From contig CAWGVL010000049.1 in the NCBI GenBank assembly GCA_963825845.1, positions 1-64,000 of the forward strand: 64,000 nt of DNA. Reading direction: 5' to 3'. The notes under the pieces are model-generated. The model was not told the DNA's origin and ran no database searches. It was given only the letters and a program-made list of their open reading frames with translations. The position numbers were made by a program, and so were the translations under genes. Of the stretch, positions 51,313 to 60,677 are shown piece after piece; the first letter of the stretch is position 1; each line of letters opens with the position of its first letter. Source of the stretch: DASQDN01 sp963825845. Lineage in GTDB: Bacteria; Acidobacteriota; Terriglobia; Bryobacterales; Bryobacteraceae.

Positions 51313-51330
51313 TTCGTATGGATTACGAGG

Positions 51331-54300
51331 TTAGAAGCGGACTACGGCTCCTACGCGGAGTTGTCTTTCGCTCAGCGCGTTTGTCGAGCGAATCTGCATG
51401 AAGTTGGGATCGGTGACGCTCGTCACAGGATTCGCAAACCACGGCGAATTTGTGAGATTGAATGCATCCCCGCGGAGTTCGAACCGGAAACGTTCGCCCA
51501 ACGGGAAGATACGCGCCAAGCTCATGTCGGTACCGACGCGGCCGGGACCCGACAACATGTTCCTTCCGACGTTACCGAACTGATTCGCAGGACCCGCCTG
51601 GAACGCGGACGGATCGTAGTAGAACTGTCCCGGTCCGTAGTTGCCGACCTTCTGCACCTCGGATTTGACCTGGTTCGGTGTCTGCGTTCCGCCAGGGCAG
51701 TTACAAGCACCGCCGCCGGTCGGGTTGAAAGGAGTGCCCGTGAACGCGTAAGCGATACCGCTGATGGACCAGTTGCCGAGAATCCAGCCGGCGGGACCAC
51801 TTTGCAGGAACTTGCGGCCCTTACCAAATGGCAACTCATATACGTAGGCCATCTGGAAAACATGCGTGCGGTCATAGCCTGCTCGAGCGCGATTGCGGCC
51901 AATGGTCGGCCCCCAGTTCCAAGACACCGTGGCCCATCCATTGTCGTCCGTCATGTTGATGGCTTTGCTCCAGGTATAGGCGCCTTTCAGCAGCAATCCG
52001 TTCGAGAACTGCCGATTTACGCTCGCTTGTAGCGAGTGATAGTTGGAACTCAGCCAGCCGTCCCACATCGCAAGTGAAACCGTACGACCATACTTCTGAG
52101 CATACGGGCGGTCAGTGTTCGATGTTCCTGGCGCAGCGGCGTTGATGTCGCGTTCAGCCAGCATGTGGGTGCTCTGTGTCCCTACATATGCCAAGGTCGT
52201 CACGATGTTGCTGGGCAGCTTGTTCTCGATGGTGAAATTCCAACTCTGAATGTAGCCGCGGTTGATGTCGCCCCAGGGACTGCGCGTCACGACAGTATTC
52301 GGCAGTGAAACGACTCCAGTGCTGAGATCCGGTCCGACGACAGGAGGAATACCCTGTTGGAAAGTAGTCACTCCCTGGTTCTCGAGAGGCGCGCGGAACT
52401 CACCGGTGACAGTGAGCGGATAGAAGCCGCGCAACGGCCGGGAGAACGGAAGTGGATCCCAAGTCAGTCCATAGCCGGATCGAACGACCATGTTCTCGCC
52501 GATGCGGTACGCAAAGCCGACGGTCGGAGCAAAGCCGGGCGTATTGATGCTGATCCCCGCATCTTCCGGCGTGTTTCCCCTGCCTCCGAGGTACACCAGA
52601 CCGGTCTCCGGATCGACTCGTTCCAACCCGCTGTTCCGGCGTTTCATGAGCGGGTAGTAAGCATACTTCAGGCCCAAAGTAAGCGTCAGCTTGCGGCTGA
52701 GTTGCCAACGGTCCCGCACATACCAGTCAAACTGCGATTCACGTCCGGTCATATCGATGTACTGCAGGCTTTTGCTGACAACGTTAGGCGTTCCCAGGAG
52801 AAACGCTGCGAACGTGTTGAACGGAGTCGGCGTAGCGCCTCCTGACGTGAGATTTCCGTTGAAGTCGAAGTTCCCGCGCGGATTGGCGGTCTCCGGCTGC
52901 CAGTGGTTCAGATTGAATCGAACCATGTTGAAGCCGAAGCGGATGTCATGCGATCCCTTCAGCAGGCTAAGATTGCTGCTGTGCGTTGTGGTTTGCTCGG
53001 TGCGCCACATCGGGATCCAAGTTTGTGAGTTCCCTACGTTGCTATAGCCGAAGTTGAAGTTCGGCATTCCGCTCTGCCGGATGTCCGGGCCATTCGTGCC
53101 GGGAATGCCGAACACCTCCGAGCCCCAGTTTTGGCCATGGTCGAGACCCACCACGTTTTGTGTTTGCCGCGTGAATCCGAGCGTCTGTTCCAAGAGAAAC
53201 GTTGGAGTGATCGTGTAGGTGTGGCCGATCGTATGAAGTTGCGTGAACGTATGCCCCGTTCCGGGATCCTGAACCAGGCTGGGTCCGATCAGTTCCCCAA
53301 ACGCGCCATAGCCTGTGACGTCCGCTACAAGGAAGGACGACTTGCCCCAAATGGAGTGCCGGTCGTTCCGGTTCCAGTTGATCTTGTAATCGTAATTATT
53401 TCGATCGAAGATGCCGGTTGCCGCAGCAGCATAGTTTTGCCGTTCGCCGGAAAGGTTCGGCATCGGGAGACGCTCCAGGATGCGGCGGGAAACAGGATCA
53501 ATGCGACTCTCGGGGATAACGTTGCCTTCGAACGGCCTTCCGTTAAGAGGATCGTAAATCGTCGTTCCGGATTGACTGAAGTTGCCTGTACGAATAATCG
53601 GCGACGGTACATCGAATATGCCGGAGCCGCCTGTGCGCTGCCGAGTTAATTCGACATTTCCGAAATAGAAAAGCTTGTTGCGTACAATCGGCCCGCCAAG
53701 CGTGCCTCCGAAAATATTCAGCGTGTCGCGAGGCTTTTCCTGGGTGGCAGGCATGAAGTACGGGCGCGCCTTCATCTGCTGGTTGTTGTGATACTCCCAC
53801 GCGCTTCCATGAAGGTCATTCGTGCCGGACTTTGTGATTACATTGATGGCTGCTCCTCCGGCGCTGCCTAGCTCAGCATCCAAAGCTGTGGTGTTTACAT
53901 TTACCTCGGCGATGGTTTCGGATGGAGCAACATACGCATTGTGGTGCGGGAGCCAGATGTTAACGTTAACGGCTCCATCTGTCCGAGTGGTGTTCATATT
54001 CGCTGCCGTACCGTTGATGTTTGTACGGAGTGAACGTCCGGGAGTATCGGTAGCCGAGTTTTGCGTTCCGGCCGGTGTGGCGCCAGGTACCAGGTTGATG
54101 AGCGCCTGATAGTTACGGTATGCGCTCAGCGGAAGAGCCTGAACTGGTTTGCTCGTAATCTGGCTCTGTGTTCCTGCTTTTTCCGTCTGCAGTTGGACTG
54201 CTCCTGCCGAAACGGTTACAGCTTCAGAAATCTGCCCTACCTCCATTCGGAAATCGGCACGTGCAACGTTTCCTGCCGTGACGTCCAGATTCTGGGCAGT

Positions 54301-54588
54301 CAAAGTGCGGAAACCGGTCGCGGTCGCAGTGACGTTGTACCGGCCGGGGAGCACGTTTGTGATGTTGTAGTTCCCCTGTTCGTCCGAGGTGGTTTGGCGC
54401 GTTTGTCCAGTGTCGTTGTTCGCGATGGATACCTCGGCGCTCGGAACAACAGCCCCCGTGGGATCCTGAACTGTACCCACGATAGATCCATAAACTACTT
54501 GTGCTTCTGCACGAAAACCAGCAGAAGCAAGGACGAATACGACCAGCGCAGTGCTGGCCGCTCGCAAGCCATTTAAGCCAATGCTCAT
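51331..54588 (-). CDS. TonB-dependent receptor, Oar-like with carboxypeptidase-regulatory domain
   Basis: An intact 1,085-residue outer-membrane receptor. Signal peptide 1-29 (ASTALVVFVLASAGFRAEAQ), a carboxypeptidase-regulatory-like beta domain at about 30-115 (GSIVGTVQDPTGAVVPSAEV), a plug domain about 120-260 and a long 22-strand barrel, ending LRVGAVVRF with the terminal aromatic residue used for outer-membrane assembly. This Oar-like group is much expanded in Solibacter relatives and is thought to import large carbohydrates or peptides. It stands alone, with its own strong terminator. Confidence 0.93.
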   Translation of the reverse strand: MSIGLNGLRAASTALVVFVLASAGFRAEAQVVYGSIVGTVQDPTGAVVPSAEVSIANNDTGQTRQTTSDEQGNYNITNVLPGRYNVTATATGFRTLTAQNLDVTAGNVARADFRMEVGQISEAVTVSAGAVQLQTEKAGTQSQITSKPVQALPLSAYRNYQALINLVPGATPAGTQNSATDTPGRSLRTNINGTAANMNTTRTDGAVNVNIWLPHHNAYVAPSETIAEVNVNTTALDAELGSAGGAAINVITKSGTNDLHGSAWEYHNNQQMKARPYFMPATQEKPRDTLNIFGGTLGGPIVRNKLFYFGNVELTRQRTGGSGIFDVPSPIIRTGNFSQSGTTIYDPLNGRPFEGNVIPESRIDPVSRRILERLPMPNLSGERQNYAAAATGIFDRNNYDYKINWNRNDRHSIWGKSSFLVADVTGYGAFGELIGPSLVQDPGTGHTFTQLHTIGHTYTITPTFLLEQTLGFTRQTQNVVGLDHGQNWGSEVFGIPGTNGPDIRQSGMPNFNFGYSNVGNSQTWIPMWRTEQTTTHSSNLSLLKGSHDIRFGFNMVRFNLNHWQPETANPRGNFDFNGNLTSGGATPTPFNTFAAFLLGTPNVVSKSLQYIDMTGRESQFDWYVRDRWQLSRKLTLTLGLKYAYYPLMKRRNSGLERVDPETGLVYLGGRGNTPEDAGISINTPGFAPTVGFAYRIGENMVVRSGYGLTWDPLPFSRPLRGFYPLTVTGEFRAPLENQGVTTFQQGIPPVVGPDLSTGVVSLPNTVVTRSPWGDINRGYIQSWNFTIENKLPSNIVTTLAYVGTQSTHMLAERDINAAAPGTSNTDRPYAQKYGRTVSLAMWDGWLSSNYHSLQASVNRQFSNGLLLKGAYTWSKAINMTDDNGWATVSWNWGPTIGRNRARAGYDRTHVFQMAYVYELPFGKGRKFLQSGPAGWILGNWSISGIAYAFTGTPFNPTGGGACNCPGGTQTPNQVKSEVQKVGNYGPGQFYYDPSAFQAGPANQFGNVGRNMLSGPGRVGTDMSLARIFPLGERFRFELRGDAFNLTNSPWFANPVTSVTDPNFMQIRSTNALSERQLRVGAVVRF

Positions 54589-54902
54589 TGAATTCCCCTG
54601 TATTTACGGAGTAGCGACGTAGCCGGAACTAGCAGTTACTGCACAACACGGGGCATCCGGCGCGGAAGAGCGGGTCGAACTAAACTTACTGCGTTGCTCA
54701 GAGTAACGGAGACACCCACCCGCCACCGCTTGTACGTCGATGAATCACCGTCGAAACTGTGATCTGCTTACTGAGTTCGCGTAAGCAACTTCGCATTCTG
54801 TGACTCATTATAGACCCTGAATTTTGCTCAGGTGTGATTTGTGCCACATATAGACGACTTAGGTGAGCGCCGCGTGGGAAACTCGTGAATGAGTCGAGCC
54901 GC
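54589..54902 (-). other. Upstream region of the TonB receptor gene
   Basis: A 314-bp gap between the receptor and VOC genes, both on the minus strand. TATAAT (54807-54812 on the minus strand) is the best -10 candidate, about 220 nt before the receptor ATG. A matching -35 is not clear. The long leader could hold regulation. No small gene recognised. Confidence 0.35.
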
Positions 54903-55289
54903 TCAGGATGGCTGGTATAGCTGAATCAAGTTCCCACAGGTGTCGGAGCACACCGCGATCGTCACGGGGCCAGCCTTCGCTGGATCCTGTGTAAACACGA
55001 CGCCGAGCCCTTTCAGGCGCCGGCACTCACTCTCGATGTCCGTGACTTCGAATGCCGTCAACGGAATTCCCTGAGCGAACATGGCCTCTTGATACGCCTT
55101 TCCGGCCGGATTGGCGTTAGGCTCGAGTGAAAGCTCGAGATCTGACGGCCCCTCGGGAGAAACAACCGTCAGCCACTTGTAGGCGCCGACGGGGATCTCG
55201 TGTTTTTTCTGAAACCCAAACACCCCGGTATAAAAACGCAGCGCCTTATCCTGATCATCAACGATGATGCTGGTCAATTTTATCTTCAT
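54903..55289 (-). CDS. VOC/glyoxalase family protein
   Basis: A 128-residue two-module VOC protein. It opens MKIKLTSIIVDDQDKALRFY, with GVFGFQKKHEIPVGAYKW, then PLTAFEVTDIESECRRLKGL and ends DTCGNLIQLYQPS. Members bind a metal and act as isomerases, dioxygenases or resistance proteins. Its start lies 32 bp inside the AraC-type gene, so the two are translationally coupled, a pairing seen for inducible VOC proteins. Confidence 0.9.
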   Translation of the reverse strand: MKIKLTSIIVDDQDKALRFYTGVFGFQKKHEIPVGAYKWLTVVSPEGPSDLELSLEPNANPAGKAYQEAMFAQGIPLTAFEVTDIESECRRLKGLGVVFTQDPAKAGPVTIAVCSDTCGNLIQLYQPS

Positions 55290-55782
55290 TTAATTCCTCC
55301 GTGAACAACTCCTCGGATTGTAACGAAGCGGCGTCGATACAAGCTTCTTGAAAATTGCGAAATGCAGATGGTGGGAGCCGGCCCATCAGGCTGAGACAAC
55401 CGGGAAAAAGCTCTTGCGGTAAGCAGCCGACCGCCCAGACTTTGCGCCGTGCGCCCTGACGGTAAGCAGAAGGCGTGACCCCGACCCGTCGAGCGAAGAG
55501 GTCGCTAAAGCTTCCCAGGCTGTCCATGCCGACTTCCATACAGACGTCGGTGATCGAATGAGTGTCCGCCGCGAGCAGGATTTTCGCCTGATCAAGGCGC
55601 GATCGGATTCGGAACTGGTGCGGCGTTTCTCCAAAAAGCGCATCGAAGCGCCGAATAAAGTGAAACGGCGACATTCCGGCTTCTCGCGCGATATCGGTTA
55701 TCGCCAGCGGTCGTTCCCGCACTTCACGCAGAAGTTCACGAGACCTGCACAATCGGCGAAAAACATCTGGTGGCAGCAGCAT
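55258..55782 (-). CDS. AraC family transcriptional regulator
   Basis: 174 residues with the AraC double helix-turn-helix at the N-terminal half: ITDIAREAGMSPFHFIRRFD, then FGETPHQFRIRSRLDQAKIL, ITDVCMEVGMDSLGSFSDLF and RRVGVTPSAYRQG. Unlike most family members, the DNA-binding part comes first and a short, non-cupin tail of about 60 residues follows. It overlaps and probably controls the VOC gene. The inducer is unknown. Confidence 0.9.
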   Translation of the reverse strand: MLLPPDVFRRLCRSRELLREVRERPLAITDIAREAGMSPFHFIRRFDALFGETPHQFRIRSRLDQAKILLAADTHSITDVCMEVGMDSLGSFSDLFARRVGVTPSAYRQGARRKVWAVGCLPQELFPGCLSLMGRLPPSAFRNFQEACIDAASLQSEELFTEELNEDKIDQHHR

Positions 55783-55884
55783 CCCAGACGATCAGTTTAG
55801 CGGCTGACATGGGTTATTCGAACGGCCGATCAGAAACCTGACGTTGTATGCTTGTGAAGAACCGATTCTCTGGGGAGGTGGACT

Positions 55885-57063
55885 GTGGCGCAACGAATCA
55901 CACGTCGCGAGACTCTCAGGAGGGGCTTGACTGCAACTAGCCTGCTCGCGCTAATACCCGAATGGGCGACACCCGCTCTGGCCCAGGGCGAGACGGACGT
56001 TCCCTTCACGGATATTCCTGAAAGCTTCAATCCAAACAACCCGAAGTCCACGACGCGGCTTCTCGATATCCGGACGATCGATGGACCGATCATTCCGAAG
56101 GAACGCTTCTTCGCCATCCAGCATTTTGGCAGCCCTGAGATCGATGCATCCACGTATCGGCTCAAGATTACGGGAATGGTCAAGCAGGCGAAAGAATTTT
56201 CGTTGGCCGATCTGCGCGGCATGCGATCCACCGAATTGACTGCCGGCTACGAGTGCTCCGGCAACAGTGCCCGTTCGATGCAGGGACTGTCCTCCAACGG
56301 CCGGTGGACAGGTGTGCGATTGAGCAGCATACTGAAACAGCTTGGCGTTCAATCGCAGGCTCGGGAAGTCGTCTTCTTCGGCGCCGATCACGGAACACAG
56401 GACATTGTCTTCCGTCAGCAGACATTCAAACTCGACCAGCAATTCGGGCGCAGTATGACACTCGAGAATGCAATGAAGCCCGAGCCCCTCCTCGCCTACG
56501 CCTTGAATGGCGAATCATTGACGCGCGAGCATGGATTTCCTCTACGGCTGATCGTTCCAGGTTGGTACGGCGTTGCAAATGTTAAATGGCTCGCCGAAGT
56601 GCATCTGCAGGAAGCCCGCTATCTCGGCAACTACCAGGCGCGATGGTACCGGTCACTGCGCGGGGAAGGAGGATCGGGTGAAGAAAGCGATCCTCAAGTG
56701 CGCTGGACAGAAACCGAGGTCACACGCATGCAATTGAAGTCAGTTATCGCGCGTGTGCGAAGGGGCGGCGGCTCGCATCAGGTTCTCGGGTTTGTCTTGA
56801 ACGATGGAACGCCAATAAAGTCGGTCGAGGTGCAGGTCGATGACGGGCCTTGGCAGACGGCTGCGCTCGATTCATCCAACACGAAGTTTTCATGGAAGCT
56901 GTTCACCTATCGATGGGAGAACGCCACGCCAGGGGAGCATACGCTGGTTTCGCGCGTTACCGATGGCAATGGAACAGTACAGCCCGTGGCAGCGGACCTG
57001 AAGAGGAAGAAAACCTTCCTCGAAGACAACGCGCAATTTCCGCGGAAAGTCAGGATTGCCTGA
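55885..57063 (+). CDS. Tat-exported molybdopterin sulfite oxidase-like enzyme
   Basis: 392 residues from GTG 55885, with GGGGAGGTG upstream. Tat signal ITRRETLRRGLTATSLLALI. The molybdopterin domain carries LTAGYECSGNSARSMQGL, where Cys is the Mo ligand, and ending of the domain HGFPLRLIVPGWYGVANVKW; the C-terminal dimerisation domain follows (GGGSHQVLGFVLNDGTPI, VEVQVDDGPWQ). This layout is of SorA/SoxC type enzymes that oxidise sulfite in the periplasm. No cytochrome subunit gene is adjacent, so the electron acceptor is unclear. Confidence 0.92.
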   Translation: MAQRITRRETLRRGLTATSLLALIPEWATPALAQGETDVPFTDIPESFNPNNPKSTTRLLDIRTIDGPIIPKERFFAIQHFGSPEIDASTYRLKITGMVKQAKEFSLADLRGMRSTELTAGYECSGNSARSMQGLSSNGRWTGVRLSSILKQLGVQSQAREVVFFGADHGTQDIVFRQQTFKLDQQFGRSMTLENAMKPEPLLAYALNGESLTREHGFPLRLIVPGWYGVANVKWLAEVHLQEARYLGNYQARWYRSLRGEGGSGEESDPQVRWTETEVTRMQLKSVIARVRRGGGSHQVLGFVLNDGTPIKSVEVQVDDGPWQTAALDSSNTKFSWKLFTYRWENATPGEHTLVSRVTDGNGTVQPVAADLKRKKTFLEDNAQFPRKVRIA

Positions 57064-57068
57064 TCCCG

Positions 57069-58304
57069 TCACGCCCGTGCAGTCACCTTCTTCCCCTCTT
57101 GCACGGTCTCGTCAGGGTGAGCGATCACAACATCGCCTTCTTTCAAACCTGAGATGATCTCCGCGGCCAGCCCGCTGCGATGGCCGATCTGAACGGGCCG
57201 TCTGCGCGCCACGGAATCTTCAACAACGAACACATACCACTGATCTCCATTGCGGAACAGAGCGCTCGCAGGTGTCTGAAGCACGTGGTCGTCCTGCCAA
57301 AGAATGAAAACCGCCTCGACGCGATACCCCTCGCCGAGGCGCTGCCATTGATCCTCGGGTGACGTAATATCGGCGATGACGCGCACACGCTGTTCTTCCA
57401 CGCCAAGCGCGGAGACTTTCGTGAAACCCGCAGGCTCCACGACCCGGACTAATCCTTGCAGCGGATGATCCCCGCCCCAACGAGTGAATTCTACTGGCGT
57501 GCCCTGCTTCATCTTCACGGCATCTACGGATAGCACTTCAACCTGCGCTTCAAGCGCGCGAACGTTGCCAAGTTCAATCAGAGGCTCGCCGGCTTGCACT
57601 ACTCCTTCGCTCTCCTTTACAACCTTCAGGACCCGTCCCGAAACGGGCCAGCGAACGGAAACCACATCGCCTGACCTCGGCTGGGTTCGGATGGCGGGAT
57701 TCAGCAGCGCCGCCCGGGCTGCCTCGACTTCGGCCCTTGCCTGCTCGATCTCGGCTCGGGTTGTTGCAATCACGTTTTCGGCCGCACGTCGCGCCGCCGC
57801 CGTGCGGTCAGCTTCCGATCGCGTACGAGCGAGACGCTCCTGCGGTATGTCTCCGGACTTGGCGAGCCCCTGCTCCCGCCGCAATTGCTGGCTCCAATAC
57901 TCGGCCTCGGCTACCGCCGCACGAGCTTGCTCCTCGGCGGTGGCCAGTCGAGCCTGTACAACCCGCGCTCCAGCCTCGGCAGCGCGGAGACGTGCTTCAT
58001 TCATCTCCCGTGTTCGCGTATCGAGCACATCGGCACGCAATGGCTCGAGCGTCGCAGCCACATCCCCCGCCTTCACACGGTCGCCTTCTTCCCACCGTAT
58101 CCTGCGGACATAGCCAGCCACGGGAGCGGATACAACGAACTTGTCCCGGATCCGAGTTTTGCCTTCCTCCTCGACCGTGACTCGCAAAGGCTTACGAGAC
58201 ACCGTCGCAGCATCGACAGCTATGGGGTGTGGGCGCATCGCATAAAACGCCCCAGCGAGCACAACAACGACGAGTAGAATGATCCAGACCCAGCGCTTCC
58301 ACAT
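57069..58304 (-). CDS. HlyD-type periplasmic adaptor of ABC exporter
   Basis: 411 residues: one N-terminal membrane segment (WIILLVVVVLAGAFYAM), a split biotinyl-lipoyl domain (APVAGYVRRIRWEEGDRVKA, then RSGDVVSVRWPVSGRVLKVV), a long coiled coil at about 95-205 (AEEQARAAVAEAEYWSQQLR, RAEIEQARAEVEAARAALLN), and beta-barrel/MP domains. Such adaptors link an inner-membrane ABC pump to the outer membrane. It is the first-named partner of the permease and ATPase genes that follow upstream on the same strand. Confidence 0.92.
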   Translation of the reverse strand: MWKRWVWIILLVVVVLAGAFYAMRPHPIAVDAATVSRKPLRVTVEEEGKTRIRDKFVVSAPVAGYVRRIRWEEGDRVKAGDVAATLEPLRADVLDTRTREMNEARLRAAEAGARVVQARLATAEEQARAAVAEAEYWSQQLRREQGLAKSGDIPQERLARTRSEADRTAAARRAAENVIATTRAEIEQARAEVEAARAALLNPAIRTQPRSGDVVSVRWPVSGRVLKVVKESEGVVQAGEPLIELGNVRALEAQVEVLSVDAVKMKQGTPVEFTRWGGDHPLQGLVRVVEPAGFTKVSALGVEEQRVRVIADITSPEDQWQRLGEGYRVEAVFILWQDDHVLQTPASALFRNGDQWYVFVVEDSVARRRPVQIGHRSGLAAEIISGLKEGDVVIAHPDETVQEGKKVTARA

Positions 58305-58313
58305 TTTTTGTGA

Positions 58314-60674
58314 CTATTCTCGCGTCTTCAACACTTCAACCAGATCCATGTGATCGAGCTTTCGCCGCACCAGCAATCCGGACACCGTTGCAGCGCCGAG
58401 AACGAATAGAGCTGAGAAGGCATAGGTGGAAGGTTCGATCACCATCGGGATTCGAAAAAGATCGTTTTCCGCGGCTGTCGCGAGTTCGCAGAGATAGCGG
58501 CCGATCCAACAACCCAGCGGAATGCTCAAAAAGACAATGACGGCCAACTCACCGAGGAGAATGTATGAAATCTCGCCTCGCGTGTATCCCAGGACACGTA
58601 AGCTCGCAAGTTCCCGGCTGCGCTCGCTGAAGGCAATCCGAGCCGTGTTGTACACGACACCAACGGCGATGGTGGCCGCAAGGAACGTGTTAAACAGAGC
58701 GAAGATCAGCATTTGGTGCGCCATCGTTTCGTAGAAACTCTGGAGCATTCGTCGACGCGCTGTCGTCGCGGCAACTCGAGGCATTTCCCTAAATCTCTCG
58801 TAGATGACGGGAGCCAAGGTCATATCCGCAGCGAGGTAAGCTCCCGAAACCGAGGGGCCTTCGCGCAGCAAACGGTTGAGAGCATCCCGTCTCATATAGG
58901 CCGATAGACCGATATATTCGCTTACCACGGCGCTTAAAGGAACGTCGTAAACTCCGCGCCGTCCCTCCATTATCTCGACGGTAAGCATGTCTCCGGGCCG
59001 GACTCGCAGCACACGAGCAAGATAATCCGTCAATAGCAGTCCGCTCGCGGGCAATGACACGGGGTTACCAGAGCGATCGAGCAACCTGCGAAGTCTCCCA
59101 TTGTCCTCTAGCCCTTGAATGGAAGTTCGATAGGTGTTGTTTCCGGACCTCAGCCTGACTGCAACCGACCGGAAGGGTTCAGCATACGTGATGCCTGGGA
59201 CATTTGTGAGTGAATACAGCGCATCCGACGACACAGCGTCATTGAACACGACCATCAGGTCATCGCGCTGGGCCTGCTTGAATTGAAAGTCGACGATGTA
59301 GTCGACAGAGTCAGGAAAAAAGCCTCCCATGACGAGAATTCCTCCCGACATGGCGACACCGATGATCGAGAAAAGCGCTTTCAAAGGCCGGCGCTCGAGG
59401 TTTCGAAAGATCATCCGAGTCGGCTGGGACAGATGACGCGCGGCTCCAAGCCGCTCCAGCAGAGTCACACGGAAGTTCCCGGGAACTGCCGGCTGCATCG
59501 CTTGCGCCGGAGCCTCGGACGCCGCTCGGACAACGGCATGAACCGTACCCAAAGAAGCCGCGACGGCATTGATGACAACAGAGAGGACAATCACGTGCCA
59601 GCGTAGGACATATTCAAGCGTGGGGAAGCGATAAAAGTCCATGTACATGTTGCTCATTCCCCGCCCCATCCACGATCCTCCTGCGATCCCGATCAGATTG
59701 CCGATAACGACGATAGCCATGGTCAGTTTCAGGAAGTGGATGGCGATCGCCGTCGTGGTGTAGCCAAATGCCTTGAGAATGGCGATCTGGCTCCTCTGTG
59801 TAGCCATTAGCCGGGTTGAAACGACGTTCAGAAGAAACGCTGCGACGCCGAGGAAGATCGCAGGGAACAGGGTCGCCATCGTCGTTAGTTGCTTGAATTC
59901 TTCGGACAGGTATTTATGGGATACCTGATCCTTTCGATCGTACGCGCCAAGGCCGCCATAGGCCCGTAAGATCTCGTCCATGCGCGCGATGACTTCCTTT
60001 TCCACTGCGCCGCGATTGAGTCGCACGGATACGTGGTTGAATGCGCCCGTCATGTTGTAGGCGCTCTCCACAGGATCCTGATTCATCCATAGAATGGCGT
60101 AGCCTTTGAAATCAGGAACGATGGAGCCAGGCTGAAGCTGGTAAATGAACTCGGTCGACGTTACGATCCCGGTGATCTGAAGCATACGCTGCCGACCGTA
60201 GATGGTAGCTGCCAGCATCGCTCCCGGCTGCAGTTTGTGCGCCATCGCAAATCCGTCGCTGATCACGGCTTCCTGCTCGCGTCCGATCTCGGGCATGCGT
60301 CCTCTGCGCAAGCGAATCCGGTTGAGTACAGACGACCCTCCGTTCGGAAGCGACAGCACGATGGCCGACACCGGATTGTTGTACTCGGGAACCTCAAGCG
60401 TCGCAGGGACCGCGATACGCGTCTCGACAAGCTGTACGCCGGGGATCTGAGCGATTCGCGCAGCCACGTCGTTCGGAGCGCGCTTCAAGTCAGCGAACAC
60501 ATCCGCAAATAGGTCTTCGCGATACAACATCGCCTGCGTCGTACGAAGCGAGTCAAGAGTAGACGACGACATGATGTAAGTCGCCGTTCCTCCGGCAATT
60601 ACCATTGCAATGGCGAAAACCTGCCCCTTCAGCGCCCAAAGATCGCGATACAGCTTGATATCGAGCGCGCGCAT
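58314..60674 (-). CDS. ABC transporter permease, FtsX/MacB-like
   Basis: 786 residues with two FtsX units. TM1 lies at about 17-37 (GQVFAIAMVIAGGTATYIMS), a periplasmic domain follows, then a first three-helix FtsX block (TLFPAIFLGVAAFLLNVVS ... IVVIGNLIGIAGGSWMG ... VIVLSVVINAVAASLG), a second TM/periplasm region (LFSIIGVAMSGGILVMGGFF) and a second FtsX block near the C-terminus (LIFALFNTFLAATIAVGVVY, LLGELAVIVFLSIPLGCWIG, TYAFSALFVLGAATVSGLLV). It forms an exporter or lipid/lipoprotein mover with the ATPase 3 bp upstream and the adaptor 9 bp downstream. Confidence 0.93.
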   Translation of the reverse strand: MRALDIKLYRDLWALKGQVFAIAMVIAGGTATYIMSSSTLDSLRTTQAMLYREDLFADVFADLKRAPNDVAARIAQIPGVQLVETRIAVPATLEVPEYNNPVSAIVLSLPNGGSSVLNRIRLRRGRMPEIGREQEAVISDGFAMAHKLQPGAMLAATIYGRQRMLQITGIVTSTEFIYQLQPGSIVPDFKGYAILWMNQDPVESAYNMTGAFNHVSVRLNRGAVEKEVIARMDEILRAYGGLGAYDRKDQVSHKYLSEEFKQLTTMATLFPAIFLGVAAFLLNVVSTRLMATQRSQIAILKAFGYTTTAIAIHFLKLTMAIVVIGNLIGIAGGSWMGRGMSNMYMDFYRFPTLEYVLRWHVIVLSVVINAVAASLGTVHAVVRAASEAPAQAMQPAVPGNFRVTLLERLGAARHLSQPTRMIFRNLERRPLKALFSIIGVAMSGGILVMGGFFPDSVDYIVDFQFKQAQRDDLMVVFNDAVSSDALYSLTNVPGITYAEPFRSVAVRLRSGNNTYRTSIQGLEDNGRLRRLLDRSGNPVSLPASGLLLTDYLARVLRVRPGDMLTVEIMEGRRGVYDVPLSAVVSEYIGLSAYMRRDALNRLLREGPSVSGAYLAADMTLAPVIYERFREMPRVAATTARRRMLQSFYETMAHQMLIFALFNTFLAATIAVGVVYNTARIAFSERSRELASLRVLGYTRGEISYILLGELAVIVFLSIPLGCWIGRYLCELATAAENDLFRIPMVIEPSTYAFSALFVLGAATVSGLLVRRKLDHMDLVEVLKTRE

Positions 60675-60677
60675 GAA

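Larger units (their letters stand above)
50441..51330. other. Gene-poor stretch of about 0.9 kb
   Basis: No credible gene is present: short frames in this stretch have no recognisable motifs and unnatural composition. It contains a 9-bp hairpin CGAGCGCCG...CGGCGCTCG (50911-50937), a 12-bp palindrome GTTACGCGTAAC (51083-51094) and, at its right end, the terminator of the TonB receptor. It may be the remains of genes next to the broken glycosyltransferase, or an insertion scar. Confidence 0.5.
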
